A stretch of DNA of 50,242 bases from SG8-39 sp041558415 (GTDB lineage: Bacteria > Pseudomonadota > Gammaproteobacteria > Burkholderiales > SG8-39), in contig JBFFEY010000016.1 of NCBI GenBank assembly GCA_041558415.1, positions 1 to 50,242 of the forward strand, in the 5' to 3' direction. Positions 26,140 through 34,499 of the stretch are shown here, in pieces (within the stretch, counting starts at the first letter, position 1; every line of letters starts with the position of its first letter). The position numbers and the translations under genes were made by a program. The notes beneath the pieces are model-generated. The model searched no databases. It was not told the origin of the DNA and saw nothing but the letters and a program-made list of their open reading frames with translations.

Positions 26140-27096
26140 ATGCGCGTACGCTTCTGGGGCACGCGCGGTTCGATCCCCGTCTCGCTGACCTGGCGTGACC
26201 TGCGCGACCGGATCGCGCAGGCACTCGTTGCAGCGCACGGCCGTGGGCTCGACACCTTGGAAAAGGCGCACGGCTTTGTCGAGTCCGAGCTGCCGTTCGC
26301 CATCGCGGCCACCTACGGCGGTCATTCGCCCTGTGTTGAGCTCGAACCCGGCGGGGACGCGTACTTCGTCTGCGACATGGGTAGCGGCGCGCGGCCTTTC
26401 GGGGCGCACGTGATGGCGCGCCAGGCGGGATCGCCGGCGCGCATCAACGTGTTCATGTCGCACCTGCACTGGGATCATGTGATGGGCTTCCCGTTCTTCG
26501 TGCCGGCCTGGGTGGGGGGCACGCAGATCCGCATCCATGGCTGCCACGCGGCGCTCGAGAAGGCATTCCTGCGCCAGCAGGAGCCGCCCGGGTTTCCGGT
26601 CGGTTTTTCGCGGCTCGGTGCCCAGGTCGAGTTCGTGCAGCTCGCGCCGGGCGAGACGGTGGAGGTGGACGGCGTGCAGGTGACCCCGAAGCTGCAGCTG
26701 CACGGCGGCGATTCCTATGGCTTTCGCTTCGAGGCCGGCGGGCGCAGCGTGGTCTACACCACCGATTCCGAGCACAAGCTGGAGGATGCGGCGGAGACGC
26801 ACGAATTCGTCGATTTCTTCCGCGGCGCCGATCTCGTCATATTCGATTCCATGTACTCGCTCGCCGAGGCCGTGTCGGTCAAGGAAGACTGGGGACACTC
26901 GAGCAACATGGTGGGCGTCGAGCTGTGCCAGATGGCACAGGTGAAACATCTGGTGCTGTTCCATCACGAGCCGGCGTACGACGACGCCGCGATCGACCGC
27001 GTGCTCAGCGAGACGCGGCGCTTCGAAGAACTGACGCGAGCGGGCGCGCCACTCATGGTGTCCTCGGCCTACGATGGCCTGGAGATCGTGCTGTGA
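26140..27096 (+). CDS. MBL-fold metallohydrolase
   Basis: Metallo-beta-lactamase-fold protein of 318 residues. The metal motif is MSHLHWDHVMGFPF with His108, His110, Asp112 and His113, followed by VYTTDSEH and LFHHEPAYDD. The N-terminal WGTRGSIPV is characteristic of a PhnP/cyclic phosphodiesterase-like branch, whose members hydrolyse cyclic nucleotides or phosphoesters. It sits between the STAS gene and the CHASE2-PP2C gene; a four-base GTGA overlap couples it to the latter, so it probably belongs to the same signalling system. Confidence 0.86.
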   Translation: MRVRFWGTRGSIPVSLTWRDLRDRIAQALVAAHGRGLDTLEKAHGFVESELPFAIAATYGGHSPCVELEPGGDAYFVCDMGSGARPFGAHVMARQAGSPARINVFMSHLHWDHVMGFPFFVPAWVGGTQIRIHGCHAALEKAFLRQQEPPGFPVGFSRLGAQVEFVQLAPGETVEVDGVQVTPKLQLHGGDSYGFRFEAGGRSVVYTTDSEHKLEDAAETHEFVDFFRGADLVIFDSMYSLAEAVSVKEDWGHSSNMVGVELCQMAQVKHLVLFHHEPAYDDAAIDRVLSETRRFEELTRAGAPLMVSSAYDGLEIVL

Positions 27097-29264
27097 GCGA
27101 GCCGCCCGAGGAACAGGGCGTGGCACGCCGGCCGCGGCTGACGGGGGGCGTCGGCGGCATGGTGATACTGCTGCTGTTCCTGGTGCTGAGCTTCCTGCCG
27201 CTCGGCGAGCAGCTGCGTCTGCTGGTGTTCGACGGCTACCAGACCCTCTGGCCGCGCGAGCATAAGACCGCGCCGGCGGTCATCGTCGAAATCGACGACG
27301 CCTCGCTGGTGGCGCACGGGCAGTGGCCCTGGCCGCGTTCGCTGCTCGCCGAACTGATCCGCAAGATCGGCGCCGCCCGGCCGGCGGGCATCGCCCTCGA
27401 CCTCATCCTGCCCGAGCCGGATCGCTACTCGCCCGCCGAGTATGCGCGCTCGGTCGGTCTGCCCGAGGCGTTGGCGCGCGCCCTCAGCCTGCTGCCGGAT
27501 AACGATCAGCGCCTGGCCGCTGCGGTCGCCGCGCAGCGCGTGGTGGTGGGGGTCACCGGCCTCAACTACGGGGATCCGCGTTTCCCCAATCCACCCAGTG
27601 TCGCGCCCGTGCGCATAGAGGCCGGACTCGACCCGCAGCTGCCACGCTTCACCGGTGTGCTGAAAAACCGGCCCGTGATCGATCGCGCCGCGGCGGGTCG
27701 CGGGCTGCTCAATACGCAGAGCAGCGATCGGATCGTGCGCCGCATTCCCCTGCTGGCGAACGTCAAGGACGCCATCACGCCGACGCTCGCGCTCGAGCTC
27801 TGGCGCGTTGCGATGGGGTCACCGCTGCTCAGACTATCGAGCGGCGATCACGGGCTGCTACAGGTCTCGTTCGCGGACCGCAACGTGCCGACGCAGGCCG
27901 ACGGCAGTTTCTGGCTGTACGCCAGCCGCAGCGCGCGCGACCGCTTCGTCTCGGCGAGCGAGGTGCTCGCCGGCCGGGTCGACCCGGCAAAACTGGAAAG
28001 CAAACTGGTCGTGATCGGCGTGACCGGTCTCGCGCTGGTCGATCGCCGGGTCACGCCCTTGCGCGAGGAGGTGCCCGGCGTCGAGCTGCATGCCCAGATC
28101 ATCGAGCAGATTTACGACAACAACTACCTGGTTCGCTCCTCGGCGGCGCCATGGCTCGAGCGCCTGCTGCTGGTCGCGGGCTGCGCCTTGCTGATTCTCT
28201 GGGTACCGCGGCTGCGTTCGCGCGAGGCGGTCGCGGTCGCGCTGCTGCTGCTCGTCGTCGAGGCGTTGATCGGGGCAGTGGCTTTCCGCGCATCGGGCCT
28301 GCTGCTCGACATCGCGACGCCGATGCTGGCGACGCTGGCGACCTTCATCGTCATGCTGGCGGCGACGCTCGAGCAGGCCGAGCAGCAGCGGCGCCTGCTG
28401 CGCGATGCGGCGACACGCGTCGCCGGCGAGCTGTCCGCAGCGCGGCGCATCCAGAGCGGATTGCTCGCTGACCCGGCGATCGTGTTCCGCGGCGAACGCG
28501 CGTTCGACATCGACGCCTTTCTCGAGCCGGCGCAGACCGTGGGCGGCGACTTCTACGAATGCATCAAGCTCGATCAGCGCCGGCTGCTGTTCGCGGTTGG
28601 CGACGTGTCCGGCAAGGGCATGGCGGCGGCGCTCTTCATGGCGCTGACCAAGGCGATTCTCAAGGCGACGGCGCTGCGCGCCGATGGCGACGTGTCGGGC
28701 ATCGTCGGGCGCGCGGCCTCGGAAATCGCCCTGGAGAACCCGGAGTCGATGTTCGTCACGCTGTTCGTGGGGATCCTCGACCTGGTGACGGGAACAGTGG
28801 AATACTGCAATGCCGGCCACGAGCCGCCGTTCGTCGGCGGCGCCGGTCGGCCGCTCGAGCGCTTTCCCATTGCCGAAGGCCCGCCACTCTGCGTGGTCGA
28901 TGACTTCCCCTACGAAACGCACTACCGCGAGCTCGCGCCCGGAGAATGGATCTTCGTGCTGAGCGACGGCGTGACCGAGGCGACCAACGCACAGGGAGAC
29001 CTGTTCGGTGCCGCCCGCGTGGAAGCCGCGCTCGCCTCGGCGCTCGACGCCTCGCGTGCCCCCGACGTGCTGGCGCAGATGCATGCCCGCGTCGCGGCTT
29101 TCGTCGGCGATGCACCGAAGGCCGACGATCTCACCCTGCTGGTGCTGCGCTGGGTCGGTCCGATCAGCGCAATTCCGATCGAGGACGAGGAGGTCGACTT
29201 AGCGGACGTTGACCTCGACGCGCCGGTTGCGCGGCTCGGCGACGTTGTCGGCGGTCGTCACTAG
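27093..29264 (+). CDS. CHASE2 sensor with C-terminal PP2C (RsbU-like) phosphatase
   Basis: Membrane sensor phosphatase of 723 residues. TM1 is about 21-37, a large extracytoplasmic CHASE2 domain runs to about 350, three more membrane spans follow (about 358-425), a short coiled-coil linker (LEQAEQQRRLL) and a SpoIIE/PP2C domain from about 480. Metal motifs are TVGGDFYEC, VGDVSGKGMAAALFM, LSDGVTEATN and PKADDLTLL. It should dephosphorylate the STAS antagonist in response to an envelope cue. The GTG at 27093 overlaps the stop of the previous gene. The last 66 bases overlap the convergent OmpA-like gene on the other strand. Confidence 0.93.
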   Translation: MSEPPEEQGVARRPRLTGGVGGMVILLLFLVLSFLPLGEQLRLLVFDGYQTLWPREHKTAPAVIVEIDDASLVAHGQWPWPRSLLAELIRKIGAARPAGIALDLILPEPDRYSPAEYARSVGLPEALARALSLLPDNDQRLAAAVAAQRVVVGVTGLNYGDPRFPNPPSVAPVRIEAGLDPQLPRFTGVLKNRPVIDRAAAGRGLLNTQSSDRIVRRIPLLANVKDAITPTLALELWRVAMGSPLLRLSSGDHGLLQVSFADRNVPTQADGSFWLYASRSARDRFVSASEVLAGRVDPAKLESKLVVIGVTGLALVDRRVTPLREEVPGVELHAQIIEQIYDNNYLVRSSAAPWLERLLLVAGCALLILWVPRLRSREAVAVALLLLVVEALIGAVAFRASGLLLDIATPMLATLATFIVMLAATLEQAEQQRRLLRDAATRVAGELSAARRIQSGLLADPAIVFRGERAFDIDAFLEPAQTVGGDFYECIKLDQRRLLFAVGDVSGKGMAAALFMALTKAILKATALRADGDVSGIVGRAASEIALENPESMFVTLFVGILDLVTGTVEYCNAGHEPPFVGGAGRPLERFPIAEGPPLCVVDDFPYETHYRELAPGEWIFVLSDGVTEATNAQGDLFGAARVEAALASALDASRAPDVLAQMHARVAAFVGDAPKADDLTLLVLRWVGPISAIPIEDEEVDLADVDLDAPVARLGDVVGGRH

Positions 29265-29792
29265 CGGCTCGCGCTCGCCGCGTCCCGCGGCCGTAATACG
29301 CGTGGCGGGCAGGCCCTGGGCGATCAGTGCTTCGCGTACGCGTTCGGCGCGCGCCAGCGACAGCTTGTCGTTCCACTCTAGCGCGCCGATCGTGTCGGTG
29401 TGGCCGATCACCACGATGTCCGGCACCGCGCGACGCTTGAGTTCCGCCATCGCCTTGTCGAGCTCGACCTTCGACGCTGCGGTCAGTTCGTCCTTGCCGA
29501 GGAGGAAATAAAGATTGAAGGACACGGGCCGCGCGGGCAGGGCGCCGAGCGTGGAACCGAATGCCTGCTTGACCGCGGCTGCGCTCATCCGGGTGCGGTC
29601 CTCGGCGCCATCCTGGCTGATCCGGCTAGCGGAGTAGGCGGTATCGAGCACGGTCTGTTCGCCGTCGTGCTGGACGACGACGGAGCCGACCTTGCCATCC
29701 GGTCCGGGCAGCACGACCACGGTCTGGCCCGGGGTCATGGGGAAGAAGATGACGGCGACCGCGAACAGGCCGATAAGGATGAGACCGCCCAT
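29199..29792 (-). CDS. OmpA-like peptidoglycan-associated protein
   Basis: A 197-residue envelope protein: N-terminal hydrophobic anchor (about 1-19; GGLILIGLFAVAVIFF) and a C-terminal OmpA domain (about 85-197) with IVVIGHTDTIGALEWNDKLS and RRVEVNVR, the residues that grip peptidoglycan. No lipobox is present, so it is likely an inner-membrane-anchored protein. It lies 21 bases downstream of the FecR-like gene in the same direction and ends inside the opposing phosphatase gene. Confidence 0.88.
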   Translation of the reverse strand: MGGLILIGLFAVAVIFFPMTPGQTVVVLPGPDGKVGSVVVQHDGEQTVLDTAYSASRISQDGAEDRTRMSAAAVKQAFGSTLGALPARPVSFNLYFLLGKDELTAASKVELDKAMAELKRRAVPDIVVIGHTDTIGALEWNDKLSLARAERVREALIAQGLPATRITAAGRGEREPLVTTADNVAEPRNRRVEVNVR

Positions 29793-29813
29793 GGCTGCCG
29801 CCCCCGGACGGGA

Positions 29814-30266
29814 TTAATGAACTTTTACGACGAACTCGGTGCCGCGCACTGCCATCACGGTCGCCGGCGTGCGGACCCGCATCGCGTCGGGTGACTGCTT
29901 CACCATCTTGCCGGAGACGACGGCGAGGGACCCCTGCCGCAGCGAGGCGTCGAAGTTGCCCGCGTGCGTGGTCGAATTAAAGGCGTACTTTTCGATTGCC
30001 AGCTCGCTGTTCGGTCCGATCGACAGCAGGCAGTTGTCGGCCATCGTGACGCCCATGCTGCCGTCCTCACCGGTGACCAGCGTGTCGGATTCGAGGATCG
30101 CCATACCGGCGGTGGCGGCGATGCGCTGGCCGTCGCGCTCGACGAAGGCGCTACCCTTCGCGGTCTTGATGTGGCCGGCGTCGGCGGCGATTGCCAGGCC
30201 GGCAAAAAGCGACAGCGCCATCGCTATCAGCCAACGCGTCCCAAGTACACTGCGACCGATCTGCAT
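29814..30266 (-). CDS. FecR-domain secreted protein
   Basis: A 150-residue exported protein with a signal peptide (about 1-23, ending LAIAAD) and a FecR domain (GSAFVERDGQRIAATAGM, DNCLLSIGPNSELAIEKY, RVRTPATVMAVRGTEFVV). Proteins of this kind, without the anti-sigma transmembrane part, sit in the envelope near CHASE2 signalling genes. The ATG at 30264-30266 with GGAGA upstream was preferred over an in-frame start ten residues earlier. It probably functions with the OmpA-like protein and the CHASE2 sensor. Confidence 0.87.
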   Translation of the reverse strand: MQIGRSVLGTRWLIAMALSLFAGLAIAADAGHIKTAKGSAFVERDGQRIAATAGMAILESDTLVTGEDGSMGVTMADNCLLSIGPNSELAIEKYAFNSTTHAGNFDASLRQGSLAVVSGKMVKQSPDAMRVRTPATVMAVRGTEFVVKVH

Positions 30267-30321
30267 GCTCGTTCTCCGTTTCGACTGCTGCAACCATTCT
30301 AGAGTAGGGCGAAGCGAACCC

Positions 30322-30327
30322 TATAAT
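30322..30327 (+). promoter_or_regulatory. consensus -10 box upstream of the RsbW-like gene
   Basis: TATAAT lies 47 bases before the ATG at 30375, in the divergent gap with the FecR gene. No convincing -35 sequence is found at the right distance, so it may depend on an activator or another sigma factor. Confidence 0.3.
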
Positions 30328-30374
30328 CCCGTTAGGACGCAAGGATAAGTGGTCAGAGGGAAAACGTAAAGAAC

Positions 30375-30785
30375 ATGAAGATGTCGGCAATATTCCCAGC
30401 GCGCCTGGACGCCGTGGCGTCGGTGTGCAGCCTGCTCGAGCGTTTCTGCGCGGCGGGTGACATTGCGCGGGACGACTGCCTGCGCCTCAACCTCGTGGCT
30501 GAGGAATTTTTCACGAATACGGTGCGGCATGGCCACGGCGCGGACTGCGATGCGCCGGTCTGGATCGCGTTTGCGGCCACGCCTCAGGCGCTGTCCTTCG
30601 AGATCGAGGACACGGCGCCGCCCTACAATCCTTTTGCCAGAGCGGTCGACGTCGACCTGCCGGTCGAGGCGCGCCGCATCGGCGGCCTGGGCGTACACCT
30701 GGCACGCGAGCTGGCGGCGCGCTCGGAGTACGCCTACCTGTTCGGGCGCAACTGCATTCGCCTACAGCTCGCGCGCAGCGCCTGA
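30375..30785 (+). CDS. RsbW-like serine/threonine anti-sigma kinase domain
   Basis: A 136-residue HATPase_c_2 protein. The N box is LNLVAEEFFTNTVRHG (Glu43-Glu44, Asn48, His52), the G1 box is EDTAPPYNP (Asp79), and the glycine lid is RRIGGLGVHLARE near 100-112. Members phosphorylate STAS antagonists and hold a sigma factor or another partner. Here the STAS gene and its PP2C phosphatase lie 3-5 kb to the left, separated by the envelope genes, so a complete switch is present although its genes are not contiguous. No sigma factor gene is visible. Confidence 0.9.
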   Translation: MKMSAIFPARLDAVASVCSLLERFCAAGDIARDDCLRLNLVAEEFFTNTVRHGHGADCDAPVWIAFAATPQALSFEIEDTAPPYNPFARAVDVDLPVEARRIGGLGVHLARELAARSEYAYLFGRNCIRLQLARSA

Positions 30786-30809
30786 GCGCGGGCGGCATTC
30801 GCAGACATC

Positions 30810-31946
30810 ATGCGCATCGTCGTCGTCGGCGCAGGCCCCGCGGGGCTGCTCTTCGCCTACTTGGTGAAGCGCCGCTTTCCGGCCTGGACGATCGAAGTCC
30901 TGGAGCAGAACCCGGCGCACGCGACCTTCGGCTTCGGCGTCGTCTTTTCGCAGGGCGCGCTTGCCTTTCTAGAACGCGATGCGCCCGATCTGCACGCTGC
31001 GCTCGGGACACGCATGGAAGGCTGGCCGATGCAGCGCATCGTGCACCGCGACGAGGTGATCGACATCGACGGCAACGGCTTTTCGGCGATCGAACGGCTG
31101 GGCCTGAACCGTTTCCTGCAGTCGCTGTGCGGCGACAGCGGCGTGTTGCTGCGCTTCGAGCACGAAGTCGGCGACCTCACCGCGCTGTCCGGCGCAGACC
31201 TGATCGTCGGTGCCGACGGCGTCAACTCGATGGTGCGCCGCAGCTTTGCAGAGCGCTTTCAGCCGCAGATCGAATGGCTGACGAACAAGTTCGCCTGGTA
31301 TGGGACCGCGAAGACCTTCGACTGCCTGACGCTGACTTTCCGGGAAAGCCCCGACGGCGTCTTCGTCGCGCACCACTATCGCTACAGCCCGGGCATGAGC
31401 ACGTTCATCGTCGAATGCGACCGCCCGACCTGGGACCGCGCGGGGTTCGCGCATCTGTCCGACGCGGAATCGCGCGCCTACTGCGAACGCGTGTTTGCCG
31501 CGGATCTCGAGGGGCAGCCGCTGGTCTCGAACAAGTCGATCTGGCGCAATTTCCCGCTGCTCTCGAACCGGCACTGGTCGGCAGGCAATGCCGTGCTGAT
31601 CGGCGATGCGCTGCGCACGGTGCATTTCTCAATTGGCTCGGGCACGCGTCTTGCCTTCGAGGATGCGATCGCACTCGACCGCGCCTTCGGCGCCGCGGGT
31701 GCCGACGTGCCGGGCGCGCTCGAGCGCTACGAGCGCGAGCGGCGCCCGGTGGTCGAGAAGATCGTCGCTGCGGCGAATACGAGTTCCTTCTGGTATGAGC
31801 GCATGGCGCAGGCCATGCGGCAGCCGCCCTGGCAGCTGGCCTACGACTACATGACGCGCAGCGGACGCATGGACGATGCGCGACTGCGCGACCTCGCGCC
31901 GGGGTTCATGAGCTGGATCGATGAGCAACGAGGAGGGAAGGCATGA
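30810..31946 (+). CDS. FAD-dependent aromatic hydroxylase resembling salicylyl-CoA/2-aminobenzoyl-CoA monooxygenase N-terminus
   Basis: Single-domain flavoprotein monooxygenase of 378 residues. The FAD site is VVGAGPAGLLFAYLV; GADGVNSMVR is the second conserved loop, and LIGDALRTVHFSIGSGTRL is the ribose-binding GD motif in the form seen in the salicylyl-CoA 5-hydroxylase and 2-aminobenzoyl-CoA monooxygenase/reductase group. Those enzymes carry an additional C-terminal old-yellow-enzyme reductase; here it is absent, so only hydroxylation would remain. The gene lies 24 bases after the kinase gene and overlaps the sirtuin gene by four bases. The exact acyl-CoA substrate is not known. Confidence 0.85.
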   Translation: MRIVVVGAGPAGLLFAYLVKRRFPAWTIEVLEQNPAHATFGFGVVFSQGALAFLERDAPDLHAALGTRMEGWPMQRIVHRDEVIDIDGNGFSAIERLGLNRFLQSLCGDSGVLLRFEHEVGDLTALSGADLIVGADGVNSMVRRSFAERFQPQIEWLTNKFAWYGTAKTFDCLTLTFRESPDGVFVAHHYRYSPGMSTFIVECDRPTWDRAGFAHLSDAESRAYCERVFAADLEGQPLVSNKSIWRNFPLLSNRHWSAGNAVLIGDALRTVHFSIGSGTRLAFEDAIALDRAFGAAGADVPGALERYERERRPVVEKIVAAANTSSFWYERMAQAMRQPPWQLAYDYMTRSGRMDDARLRDLAPGFMSWIDEQRGGKA

Positions 31947-32707
31947 TCGATGCGTCGATGCTGACGCAGGTGCGTGGCTGGCTGGAGGCGGCCGAACGGG
32001 TGGTCGCCCTCACAGGCGCCGGCATCTCGACGGACTCGGGCATTCCCGATTTCCGCGGGCCGCAGGGGGTGTGGACGAAAAATCCGCAGGCCGAGAAGCT
32101 CTCCGACATTCGCTACTACCTGTCGGATCCGGAGATCCGCAAGGCCTCGTGGCAGAGCCGGCTCACGCATCCGGCCTGGAGCGCGCGGCCGAACCGTGGC
32201 CACGCGGCGCTGGTGACACTCGAGCAGCGCGGCAAGCTGCACGCCGTGGTGACGCAGAACATCGACGAGCTGCACCAGATCGCCGGCAACGCCCCGGAGC
32301 GGGTCATCGAGGTGCACGGCACGGTGCGGCGCGTCGTCTGCATGTCCTGCGGCATGCGCGCGCCGATGGAGCGGGCGCTCGCACGGGTGCGCGCGGGTGA
32401 GGCGGATCCGCCTTGCCGTGACTGCGGCGGCATCCTGAAGAGCGACACGATCTCCTTCGGCCAGGCGCTGGTGCCCGAGGTAATCGAACGCGCGCTGCGC
32501 GTGGCGGAGGACGCCGACCTGCTGCTCGCGATCGGCACCAGCCTGCAGGTCTATCCGGTGGCGAACGCCGTGCCGCTCGCCAAGCGGGCCGGGGCGCGGC
32601 TGGTGATCGTCAACGCCGAACCGACGCCCTTCGACCGCATTGCCGACGCGGTGTTCAATGCGCCGATCGGTGAAGTGCTGCCCGCACTGGTCGGGCTCGA
32701 CGCCTAA
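31943..32707 (+). CDS. Sir2-family NAD-dependent protein deacylase
   Basis: Sirtuin of 254 residues that removes acetyl or acyl groups from lysines using NAD. GAGISTDSGIPDFRG, QNIDELH, the catalytic His in VHGTVRRVVC and the zinc-binding pairs CMSC and CRDC are all in place. It overlaps the hydroxylase start-to-stop (ATGA). Sirtuins of this class deacetylate acyl-CoA synthetases at the C-terminal lysine, and BclA in this window has such a lysine, so control of the aromatic CoA ligase is a plausible role; that link is inference. Confidence 0.93.
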   Translation: MIDASMLTQVRGWLEAAERVVALTGAGISTDSGIPDFRGPQGVWTKNPQAEKLSDIRYYLSDPEIRKASWQSRLTHPAWSARPNRGHAALVTLEQRGKLHAVVTQNIDELHQIAGNAPERVIEVHGTVRRVVCMSCGMRAPMERALARVRAGEADPPCRDCGGILKSDTISFGQALVPEVIERALRVAEDADLLLAIGTSLQVYPVANAVPLAKRAGARLVIVNAEPTPFDRIADAVFNAPIGEVLPALVGLDA

Positions 32708-32722
32708 GACGCGGGTCCGACC

Positions 32723-33619
32723 CTAACGAGCGACACGGAAGCGATCGCCGTCCTCGGTCACACGGCCCGCGCGCAGCAGCGAGGCGAGGTGCTGGGCAAT
32801 GGTGCGGCGCTCGGCGGCATCGATGAAAACGTCCTCGTAGCCGCGCGGATAGACGAAGCGCTGCGCGACCAGTTCGTCCAGGGTCGACGGCTGCGCGGCC
32901 AGCTGCGCGGCGATCGCGTCCTCGCGCGCCTCGAGCTTGGCGGCGTAGGCATCCAGCAGTGCGAGAAAGGTCTCGCGCTCGGTGATGACGCCTTTGTGGT
33001 GCGAGGTTACCCACGCCGTCGCGGGAACCTCGCGCACCCGGCGCAATGTGTGCCGGAACTGCACGAGGCTCGAGGTCGCGTCGCCGTAATACGGGCCGAA
33101 GGACGACAGGTCGATGTCGCCGATGAAGGCGACACCTTCTGGCTCGACCAGCAGCACGCAGTGCCCCGCGGTGTGTCCCGGCATGTGGATCGCCCGTACC
33201 CGCGTGCCGCCGAGATCCCACAGCGCACCGTCGGCGTAGCCGAGGGCATCCGGGCGCTCGACGTAGTTGAACTGGCGCTCGATCTTGATGCGCATGTCGT
33301 CCAGCACCGCCTGCGGGTAGCCGTAGTGGCGTGCCAGCCCTGCCCAGCTGCGCGTTGCCTCGAGGTCCGCCTCGTGTGCGTACACGCGCGCCTGCGGCAG
33401 AAAATGCAGGCCGGCGATGTGGTCCTCGTGCATGTGACCGAGGATGATCAGGTCGCTCGGTGTCAGCACCTCGCGCAGCCGGTTGGCGACGATCGGCGTG
33501 TCGAACGCGGCCTGCGTGTCGCGGCCGCGCACCACCACCTGATTGCCGTCCGGATACTTGCCCGACTTTTCGCCGAAATAGACGGTGACCGCACCTTTCT
33601 CGAAGGTCGGCGTGCTCAT
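32723..33619 (-). CDS. MBL-fold hydrolase
   Basis: Metallo-beta-lactamase-fold enzyme of 298 residues. The metal-binding motif GHMHEDHIAG has His62, His64, Asp66 and His67; MPGHTAGHCVLL and GDIDLSSFGP supply further ligands. The C-terminal third (LVAQRFVYPRGYEDVFID) resembles the winged region of lactonase/thioesterase-like members. It follows the SDR gene, with which it overlaps by four bases, indicating a shared message and perhaps sequential steps. No signal peptide is present. Confidence 0.86.
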   Translation of the reverse strand: MSTPTFEKGAVTVYFGEKSGKYPDGNQVVVRGRDTQAAFDTPIVANRLREVLTPSDLIILGHMHEDHIAGLHFLPQARVYAHEADLEATRSWAGLARHYGYPQAVLDDMRIKIERQFNYVERPDALGYADGALWDLGGTRVRAIHMPGHTAGHCVLLVEPEGVAFIGDIDLSSFGPYYGDATSSLVQFRHTLRRVREVPATAWVTSHHKGVITERETFLALLDAYAAKLEAREDAIAAQLAAQPSTLDELVAQRFVYPRGYEDVFIDAAERRTIAQHLASLLRAGRVTEDGDRFRVAR

Positions 33620-34374
33620 CCCCTGCCCACGAACGGCATCTTGGTCGCCATGATGGTCATGAACTGAACGTTGCTCGCGAGCGGCAGATTCGCCATGTGC
33701 ACCACGGCGTCACCGACGTGATCCACATCCATCAGCGGTTCGGCCTTGATCGAGCCGTCCGCCTGCGGAACGCCCTTGGCCATGCGCTCGGCCATTTCGC
33801 TGCGCGCGTTGCCGATGTCGATCTGGCCGCAGGCGATGTCGTACTTGCGCCCGTCGAGCGAGGTGCACTTGGTCAGGCCCGTCACCGCATGCTTGGTCGC
33901 GGTGTAGGGTGCCGAGTTGGGGCGCGGCGCATGCGCCGAAATCGAGCCGTTGTTAATGATGCGCCCGCCGCGCGGCGACTGGTCTTTCATGATGCGGAAG
34001 GCTTCCTGGGTGCAGAGGAACATGCCGGTGAGATTGATGTCGACCACGTTCTGCCACTGCTCGAGCGTCAGCTCCTCGAGCGCAATCCCCGGCGCGTTGA
34101 CGCCGGCATTGTTGAACAGCACGTCGAGCCGGCCGAAGGTCTGCTTGGTCTTCGCGAACAGCGCCGCGACCGAAGTGGGGTCGGCGACGTCAGTTGGCAC
34201 GCACAGCGCGCTCTTGTCGTCGGCGCCGGCTTCCTTTTTCACGTTGTCGAGCGGTTCAGGGCGGCGGCCGGCGAGAACGACGCGGAAGCCGGCGCGCAGC
34301 AGCGCGAGGGCGGCGGCGCGGCCGACGCCCGTGCCGGCGCCCGTGATTATGGCGACTTTAGCAGCGGTGCTCAT
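33616..34374 (-). CDS. short-chain dehydrogenase/reductase
   Basis: SDR of 252 residues acting on an alcohol/ketone pair with NAD(P). The dinucleotide fold TGAGTGVGRAAA is near the start, NNAG and NGSISAHAP follow, and the catalytic dyad is Tyr and Lys in YTATKHAV. The start at 34372-34374 was chosen because the sequence ahead of MSTAAKV is not SDR-like. It is divergent from the Rieske oxygenase gene across 125 bases with repeat elements, so co-regulation is possible. Confidence 0.88.
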   Translation of the reverse strand: MSTAAKVAIITGAGTGVGRAAALALLRAGFRVVLAGRRPEPLDNVKKEAGADDKSALCVPTDVADPTSVAALFAKTKQTFGRLDVLFNNAGVNAPGIALEELTLEQWQNVVDINLTGMFLCTQEAFRIMKDQSPRGGRIINNGSISAHAPRPNSAPYTATKHAVTGLTKCTSLDGRKYDIACGQIDIGNARSEMAERMAKGVPQADGSIKAEPLMDVDHVGDAVVHMANLPLASNVQFMTIMATKMPFVGRG

Positions 34375-34428
34375 GTTCGAGATCCTCTCCTCCTGGCGGT
34401 CATGCTTTGCGTGACGGGTCGCGCGAGT

Positions 34429-34449
34429 GTAAACCGTAAACCGGCGGTT
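34429..34449. promoter_or_regulatory. tandem GTAAACC and overlapping palindrome in a divergent promoter region
   Basis: GTAAACC is repeated at 34429-34435 and 34436-34442, and AACCG-G-CGGTT (34439-34449) is a short palindrome. The cluster is centred between the divergent SDR and Rieske genes and may be a shared regulator site. No match to a known operator is claimed. Confidence 0.3.
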
Positions 34450-34499
34450 GCCGTTGCCGGTGCGGCGCGGCACCATTCACGGCGAGAGGAGCGTTTTGC

